A stretch of DNA of 52,700 nucleotides from Kordiimonadaceae bacterium (GTDB lineage: Bacteria; Pseudomonadota; Alphaproteobacteria; Sphingomonadales; Emcibacteraceae): assembly GCA_018660225.1 (NCBI GenBank), contig JABJKT010000061.1, forward strand, positions 1 to 52,700, in the 5' to 3' direction. How positions within the stretch are numbered: the stretch's first letter is position 1; every line of letters begins with the position of its first letter. The translations under genes were made by a program, and so were the position numbers. The notes under the pieces are model-generated. The model saw only the letters and a program-made list of their open reading frames with translations, made no database searches and was not told the DNA's origin. Positions 1 through 11,052 of the stretch are shown in pieces.

Positions 1-1
1 C

Positions 2-529
2 ACCATTCGTTATAATGGTGACGATCAGCAAATTTTATCTCAAATAAGTGATCTTTGGAAAGATATAATTCCCACATTTCCACTTGAGTATGCCTTTGTT
101 AGCGATTTGATGTCAGAGCAATACGCTGAAGAACAGAAACAAATGACCATGTTCGCCGCCTTCTCCGGTCTCGCCATCTTCATCGCATGCCTCGGCCTGT
201 TCGGTCTAGCGAGTTTTACCGCCGAGCGCAGGACAAAAGAAATAGGTATCCGCAAAGTGTTCGGCGCAGAGGTCTGGCAGATTGTTCAGATGTTGGTGTT
301 TCAGTTTTCAAAACCTGTCCTCATTGCCAACATCATCGCATGGCCGATAGCCTACCTCGCCATGTCTCGCTGGCTGGAAAGTTTCGTTTACCGCATCGAT
401 GATATGGTGATCATTGCGCTGTGCCTGATTGCTGGCCTCTCCGCGCTGCTGATCGCTTGGGCGACGGTTGCCGGAAACTCGTATGCCGTCGCGCGGCAAA
501 ATCCGATCAAGGCGCTTAGGTACGAGTGA
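2..529 (+). CDS. ABC transporter permease, MacB/FtsX type, C-terminal fragment
   Basis: The reading frame is open from the window's left edge (codons in phase with base 2) and ends at a TGA at 527-529, so the 5' part of the gene lies outside. What remains is the end of an extracytoplasmic domain followed by a FtsX-type membrane domain: a hydrophobic helix starting at 'MFAAFSGLAIFIACLGLFGL', the family's cytoplasmic loop 'ERRTKEIGIRKVFGA', then two more hydrophobic helices and the closing 'NPIKALRYE', which is typical of the MacB-like permease family (FtsX domain). Such proteins act in the inner membrane with an ATPase partner, often exporting peptides or antibiotics or working in stress responses. 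The substrate cannot be told from this fragment. The downstream region carries two palindromic repeats and no further + strand gene. Confidence 0.85.
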   Translation, partial: TIRYNGDDQQILSQISDLWKDIIPTFPLEYAFVSDLMSEQYAEEQKQMTMFAAFSGLAIFIACLGLFGLASFTAERRTKEIGIRKVFGAEVWQIVQMLVFQFSKPVLIANIIAWPIAYLAMSRWLESFVYRIDDMVIIALCLIAGLSALLIAWATVAGNSYAVARQNPIKALRYE

Positions 530-542
530 TTATGCAACCACT

Positions 543-634
543 GTCATCCTCGGGCTTGACCCGGGGATCGATCTTGAAACACGTTAAATTTATCCCTTTA
601 GAAATTGATACCCGATCAAGCCGGGTATGACGGG
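543..634. repeat. Imperfect palindromic repeat, alphaproteobacterial REP-like
   Basis: The arm at 543-569 (GTCATcCTCGGgCTTGAcCC and following bases) and the arm at 607-634 are imperfect inverted copies of one another, separated by about 37 AT-rich bases. The arm has the 'GTCATnCCCGGnCTTGAnCCGGG' character that, from memory, recurs as a dispersed intergenic palindrome in many alphaproteobacterial genomes. It sits just after the permease stop codon and could fold into a long hairpin. No second copy was seen elsewhere in this window. Confidence 0.6.
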
Positions 635-670
635 AGGTATTTTAACGCCTAAATGTCCTAAAAGAATTTT

Positions 671-730
671 ACCACGAAAGACACGAAAGGCACGAAATAA
701 AGTATGATTCTTTTCGTGCCTTTCGTGGTT
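671..730. repeat. Inverted repeat with a 9-base ACGAAA periodicity; possible bidirectional terminator
   Basis: Bases 671-697 carry ACGAAA three times at a 9-base spacing (accACGAAAgacACGAAA, then ggcACGAAA). Bases 711-730 hold the inverted counterpart (ttTTCGTGccTTTCGTGGtt). The two arms can form an approximately 20 base-pair stem with a short loop. The element lies between the convergent ends of the permease gene and the asparagine-synthase-like gene and reaches the stop codon of the latter. Similar 'TTTCGTGnnTTTCGTGG' motifs occur between genes in diverse bacteria (from memory). Termination is a possible but unproven role. Confidence 0.6.
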
Positions 731-2451
731 TAAATCTTTAAATGTCCGAATAAATATTCAAGCGTCAGGACGCGTCCAAGTAGGGCGGCGTCTTTGATGG
801 CGAGTAGGTTGAAATACTGGTTCATATATTTTGGGCCGGTTGGGAATAACGGGGCGATATATTCTGGGTCTAGTGCGGGCGGTAAGGTCAGGGTGGCTGC
901 TCTGTGCTGGACGCCGTAGCTATAGCGGCGAAGGATTGCGGGGCGGTAAATAGTCAGGTTGTTTTTAAGCTTTTTGGCTCGTGAGACAGGCTCGTTAAAG
1001 GCGTAACCATAATCAGAATTATAACGGGCGAGGGCCGGGCTTATTTTATTAATCAGATCACCCTGAAACTTGCCGTGGGTTTTAAGTGCGAGCGGTAATT
1101 TTAGGGCCGCCGTAATGGTTTCATAACATATAAACGGGGTCAGGAAACTGCCGAGGCGGGTATTGTTGTTGTTATCACGCGCGGTCCAGTAACGAAGACG
1201 AAAGGCCGGATAGGCATATTCAAGCTGGGTCCTGCTCATGGTGTCCGTCTCAAGTTTTAACGCGGTGATAATCTTTTCGTGTAAATTTTTACGGTAGGTT
1301 TTTTCAGAAAACTCATCTGTGCAAAAAGACCGAGAGTAGCGCGAATAAAAAATATTGATCAGGTCATCCACTGAATACTGACGGTCTGGAAGATAAAAGA
1401 AATTGCGGAAAATTTCACCGCCGCCACCATTTAAAATCAGCGTGTCATTTTTGGCCCGCTGCCGACGGGTCGCCATATTGGCGCCAAAATCAAAAATGCC
1501 TTCGCCTGAATATCCGTCAAGGGCGTAGAAATTATCTTTGACGGTTGCGGGATAGTCCGCTGGTGATGGCTTTGGATGTTCGGCTTTATTAATGTGTTTT
1601 AGGTTTAAATGCTCACCCGCCGCAATATTCTTTGCAACGCGCACATCGGCGCTATCATCTGCACCATATACATAAAGTGCGGGGTCTGCGCCGCCCTTCA
1701 TTAGTAACGAGAGCAAAAGCCGCGTATCATAGCCGCCGGAAAGTGCGGTCGAAATATTATTACCGTGCGCGCTAATAATCTGGCTCATTTGATTGTTAAG
1801 AAGCTCGCTATGTTGTTCTATCAATTGATCATATGGCGCGCTTGACGGTTCGAAATCAATTGGAATATTTTTTGGCTGCGCTTTTAGGTCATTTGCGGTC
1901 AGTTCAAAAATACATTGGCTATCCAGTGTATTTATTTCATTAAACGGAGTTGTGGTTCCATAAGTGGTTTCCTGAAAAGCATATTCATAGACGCCTTGCT
2001 TATCGATGGTTAGCGAATTTGTGTTTTCAGCCACGGCAAGAAAAGAAGAGCTGAAAATAGAATTATCACTGTTATGGAAAATCTTTGATCCGCCCAGCGG
2101 GTCGGTAACAATATAGAGCCGGCCTGCTTTTTTTATGATTAGGCTAAAGATGCCCATAAATCCAAAAGGAGAGTAATTCTCCGGATCAAAATCATTAAGG
2201 AATTTTTCTAACGCCTCGCTCGCGGTTAGCCCTTTATAAATGAAAGTGCCGCTTGAGGCGCAGAAATCACCATTTTCATTTTGAATAAGATTAGCGAGCG
2301 GGGAGATGCTTTTTTTAAAGATGAGGATATTATAAGAATCAGTTTTTAAAATCTGAGGATTGTTCGAGCCCTGAGCGTCAAGAGTTTTGAGAATGGCGTG
2401 CTGGCGCTGCTCATCAACTTTCGCTCGGCTATATATTACAAAGTCACCCAC
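730..2451 (-). CDS. Asparagine-synthase-like protein lacking the N-terminal nucleophile
   Basis: A 573-residue protein with the two-domain plan of AsnB: an N-terminal Ntn/glutaminase-like half (about 1-190, 'FGFMGIFSLIIKKAGRLYIVTDPLGG') and a C-terminal ATP-pyrophosphatase-type synthetase half with the loop 'ALSGGYDTRLLLSLL' at about 235-250 (SGGxD-T in place of the usual SGGxDS) and 'LILNGGGGEIFRN' further on. The residue after the initiator Met is Gly and no Cys follows, so the glutaminase nucleophile of AsnB (Met-Cys-Gly) is absent. The GTG start is supported by AGGAG six bases upstream. The family includes asparagine synthetases, lasso-peptide and beta-lactam cyclases, and enzymes of surface-glycan clusters. 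With no informative partner next to it, the amide-forming substrate is unknown. It is divergent from atpH and has no operon partner. Confidence 0.7.
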   Translation of the reverse strand: MGDFVIYSRAKVDEQRQHAILKTLDAQGSNNPQILKTDSYNILIFKKSISPLANLIQNENGDFCASSGTFIYKGLTASEALEKFLNDFDPENYSPFGFMGIFSLIIKKAGRLYIVTDPLGGSKIFHNSDNSIFSSSFLAVAENTNSLTIDKQGVYEYAFQETTYGTTTPFNEINTLDSQCIFELTANDLKAQPKNIPIDFEPSSAPYDQLIEQHSELLNNQMSQIISAHGNNISTALSGGYDTRLLLSLLMKGGADPALYVYGADDSADVRVAKNIAAGEHLNLKHINKAEHPKPSPADYPATVKDNFYALDGYSGEGIFDFGANMATRRQRAKNDTLILNGGGGEIFRNFFYLPDRQYSVDDLINIFYSRYSRSFCTDEFSEKTYRKNLHEKIITALKLETDTMSRTQLEYAYPAFRLRYWTARDNNNNTRLGSFLTPFICYETITAALKLPLALKTHGKFQGDLINKISPALARYNSDYGYAFNEPVSRAKKLKNNLTIYRPAILRRYSYGVQHRAATLTLPPALDPEYIAPLFPTGPKYMNQYFNLLAIKDAALLGRVLTLEYLFGHLKI

Positions 2452-2647
2452 TTAAGGCTCCTGATCCTTATCATATCTTTATTCAATTGAAATTTTCATT
2501 TTATCTCAAGGCATTATATTGTTTTTGAAGGATATGACAACCAAATTTAAAGCGCTGGCTCCCGTTAAGTTGGGTAATTTATAAGTTAAATTAAAGCAGA
2601 AAATTGCACTAAAAAAAGAAAAAATCAAAATAGCGCAAATTGCCTTC

Positions 2648-2676
2648 TTGCAGTATGTGAAACACTGTGCTAGGTA
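2648..2676 (+). promoter_or_regulatory. Possible sigma-70 promoter for the atp operon; rest of the 2452-2835 spacer
   Basis: In the 384-base spacer between the asparagine-synthase-like gene and atpH, TTGCAG (2648-2653) and TAGGTA (2671-2676) are separated by 17 bases and would give a start near 2683, about 150 bases ahead of atpH. Closer to the gene, AATCATT at 2775-2781 and AATGATT at 2787-2793 form a 7 base-pair hairpin in the would-be leader. The remaining sequence is AT-rich with no convincing gene. A 16-codon ORF at 2534-2584 was considered and rejected. Confidence 0.35.
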
Positions 2677-2835
2677 TCGCCCGACTACTCATTATTTATA
2701 GCAGTTTTTCGAGTGCTTATTCTTCTGCAATGCGGGACAAATAAAGGAAAAAAGGTTATAAATTATGTGCTACAAATCATTACTTTAATGATTGTCGGTG
2801 TAAAACATTTGTAACAAAATAAGGAAGACATAAAA

Positions 2836-3420
2836 GTGTCATCTGAAGATACAGCAAATATTGCTTCTGAAAACATAACGCTTTCTGGCCTTGCCGGCCG
2901 CTATGCGGTGGCGTTATTCGAACTGGCAGTAGAAGAAAAAAATCTTGATAATGTTGCAGAAGAGTTAACCGCGTTAGGGGAGCTGCTAAAAAGCAGTGAT
3001 GAACTTAAAATGCTAACGACGAGCCCGATTATTTCCCGCGCTAACCAAGCCGCCGCAATGAGCGCAATGGTAAAAGCAGCAGGGTTTTCAAAAACAGTTG
3101 AAAATTTCATCGGCGTGGTGACAGCCAACCGCCGTCTTGATCAACTGGCAAACATGATAAATGAATTTAACAGAATGCTATCTCATCACCGCGGTGAAGT
3201 GAACGCTTCTGTAGTGACGGCTTATAAGCTTGATAACAAACAGCTTGATGCGCTAAGTGCCAAGCTTAAATCAATGGTTGGAAGTGACGTTAATCTTGAA
3301 AGTGATGTGGACGAGGAGCTGCTTGGCGGCATGGTCGTTCGTGTTGGCTCCAAAATGATTGATAGTTCGCTTAAAACTAAACTTGCTAATCTTGAAGCAA
3401 CAATGAAAGAGGTTGGATAA
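2836..3420 (+). CDS. atpH: F1F0 ATP synthase subunit delta
   Basis: A 194-residue OSCP/delta subunit, which links the top of the alpha3beta3 head of F1 to the peripheral stalk of F0. The family features are visible: an N-terminal helical domain beginning '[13 protein letters not shown]' (about 20-32), and the C-terminal signature region '[24 protein letters not shown]' (about 168-191). The GTG start is preceded by AAGGAAG at 2821-2827. It is the first gene of the five-gene F1 operon, and its stop codon overlaps the atpA start by one base (TAATG), implying translational coupling. As in most alphaproteobacteria, the F0 genes are not part of this operon. Confidence 0.96.
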   Translation: MSSEDTANIASENITLSGLAGRYAVALFELAVEEKNLDNVAEELTALGELLKSSDELKMLTTSPIISRANQAAAMSAMVKAAGFSKTVENFIGVVTANRRLDQLANMINEFNRMLSHHRGEVNASVVTAYKLDNKQLDALSAKLKSMVGSDVNLESDVDEELLGGMVVRVGSKMIDSSLKTKLANLEATMKEVG

Positions 3421-4949
3421 TGGACATCCGTGCAGCGGAAATTTCCAAAATATTGAAAGAACAAATCGCTAATTTCGGTGATGATGCAGAAGTATCAGAA
3501 GTTGGTAAAGTTCTCTCAGTTGGTGACGGTATCGCCCGTGTATATGGTCTTGATAATGTTCAGGCTGGTGAAATGGTTGAATTCCCGGGCAATGTCCGCG
3601 GGATGGCGCTTAACCTAGAAGCTGACAACGTTGGTGTTGTTATTTTCGGTTCTGACCGTGACATTAAAGAAGGCGACACAGTTAAACGCCTTGGAACAAT
3701 TGTGGACGTGCCGGTTGGTAAAGGTCTACTTGGTCGCGTTGTTGACGCGCTGGGTAACCCGATCGACGGTAAAGGCCCGATCACTGACGTAACCCGTCAA
3801 CGTGTTGAAGTTAAAGCACCTGGTATTATCCCTCGTAAATCTGTGCATGAGCCGGTTCAAACCGGACTTAAAGCGATTGACGCTCTTGTACCGGTAGGTC
3901 GCGGACAACGTGAACTTATCATTGGTGACCGTCAAACTGGTAAAACGGCCGTTGCGATTGATACGTTCCTTAATCAACAGGGCGTAAACGCAGGCGACGA
4001 CGAAAGCAAAAAGCTTTACTGTATTTATGTTGCAGTTGGACAAAAACGTTCAACGGTTGCGCAGATCGTTAAAACATTAGAAGAGCGCGGCGCCATGGAA
4101 TATTCCATCGTTGTTGCCGCTACTGCTTCTGAACCAGCACCGATGCAGTTCCTTGCACCTTATACAGGTACAGCAATGGGCGAATTTTTTAGAGATAATG
4201 GAATGCACGGTCTGATCGTTCATGATGACTTATCAAAACAAGCGGTTGCTTACCGTCAAATGTCACTACTACTTCGTCGTCCTCCTGGACGTGAAGCGTA
4301 TCCTGGTGATGTTTTCTATCTTCATTCACGGCTTCTTGAACGTGCGGCGAAGATGGGTGATGCAGCTGGTAACGGCTCCCTAACAGCGCTTCCGATTATT
4401 GAAACGCAGGCTGGTGACGTATCCGCTTATATTCCGACAAACGTAATTTCGATTACCGATGGTCAGATCTTCCTTGAAACTGAACTTTTCTATCAGGGTA
4501 TCCGTCCTGCGATTAACGTTGGTCTCAGTGTTTCGCGTGTGGGTTCAGCGGCTCAGGTTAAAGCCATGAAACAGGTTTCTGGTACAATTAAACTTGAACT
4601 AGCCCAGTACCGTGAGATGGCGGCGTTCGCGCAGTTTGGTTCTGACCTTGATGCCTCAACTCAGCATTTGCTGAACCGTGGCGCGCGTTTGACTGAACTT
4701 CTCAAGCAGGCTCAATATTCACCGATGTCAGTTGCCGAACAAGTAGTTTCGATCTTCTCTGGTGTTAATGGTTATCTTGATAAAATTGCTGTTACTAACG
4801 TGACACGTTTTGAAGAAGCGCTTATTTCAGAAATGCATGCAAACCATAGCGATGTGATGAATACGATTACGAATGAAGGTAAGGTTTCTGACGAAACGAC
4901 AGCGAAACTAAAAGAAATTATTGGCGCGTTCGTCGGTAATTTTGTTTAA
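3420..4949 (+). CDS. atpA: F1F0 ATP synthase subunit alpha
   Basis: A 509-residue alpha subunit, the non-catalytic nucleotide-binding subunit of the F1 head. The P-loop GDRQTGKT is at residues 169-176, followed by the conserved '[16 protein letters not shown]' region. The family signature '[17 protein letters not shown]' lies near residue 362-378. The length is standard for the family. It is translationally coupled to atpH and 28 bases precede atpG. The start is fixed by the TAATG junction with atpH. Confidence 0.98.
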   Translation: MDIRAAEISKILKEQIANFGDDAEVSEVGKVLSVGDGIARVYGLDNVQAGEMVEFPGNVRGMALNLEADNVGVVIFGSDRDIKEGDTVKRLGTIVDVPVGKGLLGRVVDALGNPIDGKGPITDVTRQRVEVKAPGIIPRKSVHEPVQTGLKAIDALVPVGRGQRELIIGDRQTGKTAVAIDTFLNQQGVNAGDDESKKLYCIYVAVGQKRSTVAQIVKTLEERGAMEYSIVVAATASEPAPMQFLAPYTGTAMGEFFRDNGMHGLIVHDDLSKQAVAYRQMSLLLRRPPGREAYPGDVFYLHSRLLERAAKMGDAAGNGSLTALPIIETQAGDVSAYIPTNVISITDGQIFLETELFYQGIRPAINVGLSVSRVGSAAQVKAMKQVSGTIKLELAQYREMAAFAQFGSDLDASTQHLLNRGARLTELLKQAQYSPMSVAEQVVSIFSGVNGYLDKIAVTNVTRFEEALISEMHANHSDVMNTITNEGKVSDETTAKLKEIIGAFVGNFV

Positions 4950-4977
4950 AGCATTTGAAACTATAGGATAAGTCAGT

Positions 4978-7325
<2,348 letters not shown>

Positions 7326-7345
7326 GGAACAAGGACAACTCTAAA

Positions 7346-7756
7346 ATGGCCGATAAACTTCATTTTGAACTGGTATCCCCTGCAAGACTTCTAAAGTCAG
7401 CAGATGTTGATATGGTTGTTGTGCCGGGCACTGAGGGTGACTTCGGTGTGCTTCCGCTTCATGCACCGGTTGTTTCTACTCTGCGCACAGGCATTGTTGA
7501 AGTGCATGACGGTGGTGCCGCTGAAAAGTTGCTTGTTGTTGGTGGATTTGCTGAAGTAAATGCAGAAGGCCTGACTATACTCGCAGAAATTGCCAAGCCG
7601 CTTAGCGAAGTTGATAAAGCCGCTTATGAAGCCGAGCTTAAAGACCTTGATGAAGATGTGCAGGATGCCAAGAATGATGATGAGAGAGCCCGCGCGGAAA
7701 AAGCCCGTGACAAGATCGCCTCAATCATAGAAGTGCTTGAGCGCGAAGCCGCTTAA
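7346..7756 (+). CDS. atpC: F1F0 ATP synthase subunit epsilon
   Basis: A 136-residue epsilon subunit, which sits on gamma, contacts the c-ring and restrains ATP hydrolysis in many bacteria. The N-terminal beta-sandwich shows the family pattern '[43 protein letters not shown]' in segments (about residues 6-48). The C-terminal part is a two-helix region rich in Asp, Glu and Lys. It is the last gene of the operon, 20 bases after atpD, and is followed by a strong hairpin terminator. Confidence 0.95.
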   Translation: MADKLHFELVSPARLLKSADVDMVVVPGTEGDFGVLPLHAPVVSTLRTGIVEVHDGGAAEKLLVVGGFAEVNAEGLTILAEIAKPLSEVDKAAYEAELKDLDEDVQDAKNDDERARAEKARDKIASIIEVLEREAA

Positions 7757-7776
7757 TTTAGTCTGATATTAAAATT

Positions 7777-7815
7777 AAAGCCCTGTGAAAATTATTTCAC
7801 GGGGCTTTTTTTATT
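7777..7815. terminator. Bidirectional Rho-independent terminator between atpC and the PHP gene
   Basis: The arms AAAGCCCTGTGAAA (7777-7790) and TTTCACGGGGCTTT (7795-7808) form a 14 base-pair stem with one G-T wobble and an ATTA loop. A T-rich tail follows on the + strand (7806-7817), and on the - strand the stem is followed by TAATTTTAAT. It therefore fits both the atp operon and the convergent long operon that ends at 7816. Confidence 0.9.
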
Positions 7816-8889
7816 TTATGGCTCTGCATCAAAGACCGGTTGGCCCCAAGCATAATACTCTTCAAAGCCGCCTTCGGAAATGGCTCTGGTATAGGTGATT
7901 TTTACCCGTAGATAGGTCATTGGTTCACTGACAGAATATTTAGCACTTTCATTATAAGTAGTGCTTAGAATTTCTCCTTCCGGGCCAATATATTCGATGC
8001 GAAAGCCTGCTTTGCCATCTTTAACATATTTCCCCCGCAGTACGGTTGATTTTAAGGCCTCGGCAGTCTTTTCGGGATCAACCGTAACGGCATAATGATT
8101 AGAACTGCTTTTTATGGATTTAAGTAATACACCGCTGGTGGAATAAAAATCACCCTTAAGCATAGCCTCTGTCATTGCTTCAGAAGATAGTTCATCTGCC
8201 TTTACCATTACCCAGCCGCGGCCGGGGTTAGAGACATTGGGAGACATAACTTGAAATTGATGTGCGTCATCGGATGAGACGCCATATATTTTCATTCCTT
8301 GGCTTAACAGGCTATCCCACATTACTTCGGTTGAAATGTGTTTTTCATCACCATAGTTATTAACGGCGTTATGGCCGTTATAAAGTTCAAACATATAAAG
8401 ATCGTGAGTGCCCAGAATATCGCCCGTTCTAATGGCATATTCAAAATTAGGGTGATTTAAAATAGTTGTTCCACCGTGGTCGTGAGTAGCATCGACGTGA
8501 AATTGGATTGCCTGCGTTACTGATGAGTTTGCGTCCTTATTCCAAGGTACCAAGTCTTCAATATTCATTGCCGTTGAATGAACTACATGGTCATCGTCTG
8601 TTACCTCTTCGCCGGGGATCAGGATAAAATCTTCACGCCTTCCTTCGGGCAGATTTATGGTTTCGGGGTCAATAAATTTATTATGCTCACTGAGGATCAG
8701 AAAATTATAATCCCGATCAAGATACCATTTGGCCACTTCGTCCGGCGTGGTATCGGCGTGACCGCTTAAGGTGGTGTGGACGTGGGTGTTACCCTTATAC
8801 CATTTACTTTGCTGTGCTGATGCGCCGCTAACTGCGATAAAAACTGATAAAAATATTAACAATATAAACTTAAAAACACTTCTAAACAT
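7816..8889 (-). CDS. Exported PHP-domain metal-dependent phosphoesterase-like protein
   Basis: A 357-residue protein with a clear signal peptide (MFRSVFKFILLIFLSVFIAV, cleavage probably after 'SGASA' at about 25). The mature part is a PHP fold: 'GNTHVHTTLSGHADTTP' (motif I, HxH), 'ILSEHNKF' (motif II), 'IPGEEV', 'ILNHPNFE' and 'VSSDDAHQF' (last motif), so the metal-binding His/Asp set looks intact. The C-terminal 100 residues look like a beta-rich domain. PHP proteins hydrolyse phosphoesters or act in DNA polymerase and His biosynthesis, but an exported one of this type has no assigned substrate that I can name. It is the last gene of the long - operon, 18 bases after a membrane-protein gene. 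GAAGGG precedes the ATG. Confidence 0.8.
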   Translation of the reverse strand: MFRSVFKFILLIFLSVFIAVSGASAQQSKWYKGNTHVHTTLSGHADTTPDEVAKWYLDRDYNFLILSEHNKFIDPETINLPEGRREDFILIPGEEVTDDDHVVHSTAMNIEDLVPWNKDANSSVTQAIQFHVDATHDHGGTTILNHPNFEYAIRTGDILGTHDLYMFELYNGHNAVNNYGDEKHISTEVMWDSLLSQGMKIYGVSSDDAHQFQVMSPNVSNPGRGWVMVKADELSSEAMTEAMLKGDFYSTSGVLLKSIKSSSNHYAVTVDPEKTAEALKSTVLRGKYVKDGKAGFRIEYIGPEGEILSTTYNESAKYSVSEPMTYLRVKITYTRAISEGGFEEYYAWGQPVFDAEP

Positions 8890-8907
8890 TACTTGCCCTT
8901 CTTTTTA

Positions 8908-9771
8908 TTATGTTTTTGTATAGTCCTCACCACCACAGTGGCGATAAAAAGATGCACACTGCGAACATATTGCCGAAAGGGGAAGTGTAAGAACTGGTGC
9001 AAGTACAAAAATATGAATGTAAGATAATGTACTTAAAATCTCACCAGAATAAAAGAGGTCAATTCCGAAAATTTTTTGATAACCGAATAAGATAAGAATT
9101 GCCAATATGGTTATGGGCATAAAAGAACCCATGAAGCTGCATAACATGCGAAAAGTATTTTTCTCAGTTAGTTTCCACGAATTAATAAGACCAATTCTTT
9201 TACCAATAGTGCGGGCACAAATAGCCAGACTGAACCGAAGGAAGACTAGATAGGTCAGGGCTCCCGTTATGGAGATTATGACCATATAGCGCGTAAATTC
9301 GCTATCTGATAATTCAAGGAAATCTGAAAGACTGTCGTTGAGCCCCATGAAGCCGATGATAAAAGAGAGCAGTCCCACAAGTATAACCGCTAGAAACGCA
9401 CATATCCCAACCAAGATCAGGAGTTTTGTCATCATGACAAAGCTTCTTGTCAGTATCGGCCATATTTTACGCCTAAGAAGATGTTCAGGACCTAGTAAAT
9501 ATAGTCGGTGCCATAATATAATGCAGGGAAGAGCCCAGAAATAAGTGGCAAGAATATAGAGGAAGAATGAAAGATTATAGCCCTCAGGCACCAGTTCAAG
9601 CGATGAACGAGGCATAAAGAAAGGATCAAATAATCCTAGTAGTCCGAAAAGGGTAAACGGAAAAAAAGCCACATATGAAATAAACAAATGGTTCCATTTG
9701 TAATGCCAAAGACAGGAAAAAGAGTCTTTTAAGCTGGTATTTATACAGAGTGGTGACGGGGCTTCAGTCAT
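8908..9771 (-). CDS. Multipass membrane protein of unknown function (second of a related pair)
   Basis: About 287 residues with six likely membrane helices (around 30-50, 75-95, 115-150, 170-190, 225-245 and 255-280 counted from this start). I recognise no catalytic motif. It resembles its upstream neighbour in plan: a short charged N-terminus, a 'SYVAFFPFTLF'-type first helix, and the segment 'NSWKLTEKNTFRMLCSFMGS', which aligns loosely with 'YYYTRDNNKNILLIALSCYL' of the neighbour. The ATG at 9771 is preferred because GGCGG lies upstream. An in-frame ATG at 9786 would add five residues. Either start overlaps the neighbour's stop codon (8 or 23 bases), so the two are co-translated. A Cys/His cluster near the C-terminus (CSQCASFYRHC) is notable. 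Confidence 0.75.
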   Translation of the reverse strand: MTEAPSPLCINTSLKDSFSCLWHYKWNHLFISYVAFFPFTLFGLLGLFDPFFMPRSSLELVPEGYNLSFFLYILATYFWALPCIILWHRLYLLGPEHLLRRKIWPILTRSFVMMTKLLILVGICAFLAVILVGLLSFIIGFMGLNDSLSDFLELSDSEFTRYMVIISITGALTYLVFLRFSLAICARTIGKRIGLINSWKLTEKNTFRMLCSFMGSFMPITILAILILFGYQKIFGIDLFYSGEILSTLSYIHIFVLAPVLTLPLSAICSQCASFYRHCGGEDYTKT

Positions 9772-10552
9772 GTTGTGCCGCCACATCCATCACAAGTTCT
9801 TTATAAATCAATGACCCTGCTGAAAGCTGCAGGGCATAAGGCAGCATCTTTAGGGGCGAAATTAGGAAAGATATTAAGTTATTCGCGTCATTTACCTCGC
9901 TATTTAATGCAAATAAAAGTCCTGAAATAATGAGCGGAAGATAGCAGGACAGTGCAATAAGAAGTATATTTTTATTATTATCACGGGTGTAATAATATGC
10001 ACTCTTCATTGCTATAGTTTTATGACCAAGAGCGATGCTGATAAAAGTTGGCTGTACCCTGAAGATGACAATCAGCATGAAGAGCATTATGGAATAGGTA
10101 ATGATATTCGCAAGCCGTGCGCCGCTTAGAGGGTCGCCGCCTGCTGCAGAATTAATGATCGAAAGAACCAGTCCAAACAATAGCCCAAGAGTTAAATAGG
10201 CAAGGATTAGTACTGCGCCAAGCGCGATCGAATAAAGAAATGATTTCAGTATCATCTTCATAAGATCATTTATAGATACTTTGAAAATCTGATCGTTGCT
10301 TAAGATGAATAACCGATAAAGATATATTGCAAATAAGATCAGTAAAATACTAGCACCAAGTAATGAAAAAGTAAGGGGCCAGGAGAAGGAACCGTTCGGG
10401 TCCATATTAATCGGCGCCGATGCCTGAATTAAAAAGAGCGGCAGCATGACAGCATATGAAATTATCAAGTAACTTTTCAAATGTACCAACACGTTTTTAT
10501 AACTGTCTTTAATAACGGATATGGCCGCTAATTTATGGTTCTGGTCATGCAT
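9764..10552 (-). CDS. Multipass membrane protein of unknown function (first of a related pair)
   Basis: A 262-residue protein with about six hydrophobic helices, starting with 'YLIISYAVMLPLFLIQ' near residue 27 and including 'LLILFAIYLYRLFIL' and 'IMLFMLIVIFRVQPTFISIAL'. No known active-site motif was found. It begins 3 bases after rppH and overlaps the following membrane-protein gene, so it belongs to the same transcript. Its layout (amphipathic N-terminal segment, six helices, a charged loop containing 'TRDNN' before helix five) parallels the next gene, suggesting an old duplication. The pair looks like a lineage-specific extension of the conserved obgE-rppH block. Confidence 0.75.
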   Translation of the reverse strand: MHDQNHKLAAISVIKDSYKNVLVHLKSYLIISYAVMLPLFLIQASAPINMDPNGSFSWPLTFSLLGASILLILFAIYLYRLFILSNDQIFKVSINDLMKMILKSFLYSIALGAVLILAYLTLGLLFGLVLSIINSAAGGDPLSGARLANIITYSIMLFMLIVIFRVQPTFISIALGHKTIAMKSAYYYTRDNNKNILLIALSCYLPLIISGLLFALNSEVNDANNLISFLISPLKMLPYALQLSAGSLIYKELVMDVAAQHD

Positions 10553-10555
10553 TAA

Positions 10556-11026
10556 TCAGGATCCCGCCAAATCTTTAAATTTTTCAGCAAGTTTTTTATA
10601 TATTTCTTTTTTAAACGGGACGATGATGCCTTCAAGATCGCTCATTTCTGCCCACTTCCATGTTGAAAATTCAGCATGTTCGGTTTCAATATTTATATCA
10701 TGATCCTCACCATTATAGCGCATTACGTACCATTTCATAATCTGCCCGCCGAATTTCCCCTTCCATACTTTCCCGTAAAGCTCGCCCGGAAGATCATAAC
10801 TAAGCCAGCCATCATATTCACCTAACACATTAATGTCCGTCACACCTGTTTCTTCTTCAAGTTCACGCATAGCGGCGTCAAGCGGATCTTCACCATCATC
10901 AATTCCCCCTTGGGGCATTTGCCATGCTTCAATATCCGTATCAATTCTTCTGGCCACAAAAACTTTGCCATATTTGTTTAGAAGCATAATGCCTGCGCAG
11001 GGCCGGTAAGGTAATCTTTGATCCAT
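10556..11026 (-). CDS. rppH: RNA pyrophosphohydrolase (Nudix)
   Basis: A 156-residue Nudix hydrolase that removes pyrophosphate from 5'-triphosphorylated mRNA and so triggers 5'-end-dependent decay. It has the start 'YRPCAGIMLLN', the 'WQMPQGGID' strand and a complete Nudix box at residues 40-62 (GX5EX7REXXEEXGV). The 'KWYVMRY' and 'FSTWKWAEM' segments are typical of RppH. Its position after ctpA and the YibQ-type gene is the usual alphaproteobacterial order. Confidence 0.93.
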   Translation of the reverse strand: MDQRLPYRPCAGIMLLNKYGKVFVARRIDTDIEAWQMPQGGIDDGEDPLDAAMRELEEETGVTDINVLGEYDGWLSYDLPGELYGKVWKGKFGGQIMKWYVMRYNGEDHDINIETEHAEFSTWKWAEMSDLEGIIVPFKKEIYKKLAEKFKDLAGS

Positions 11027-11052
11027 ATTTTGTATTAATTTCCCAACCTGAA

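Noticed and set aside
2534-2584. A 16-codon ORF divergent from the asparagine-synthase-like gene (MTTKFKALAPVKLGNL), superficially like a lasso-peptide leader
   Set aside because: The Pro-to-Leu-Gly spacing differs from known leaders, there is no core peptide after it, the ribosome site is too close to the ATG, and no B-type leader peptidase or transporter accompanies it.
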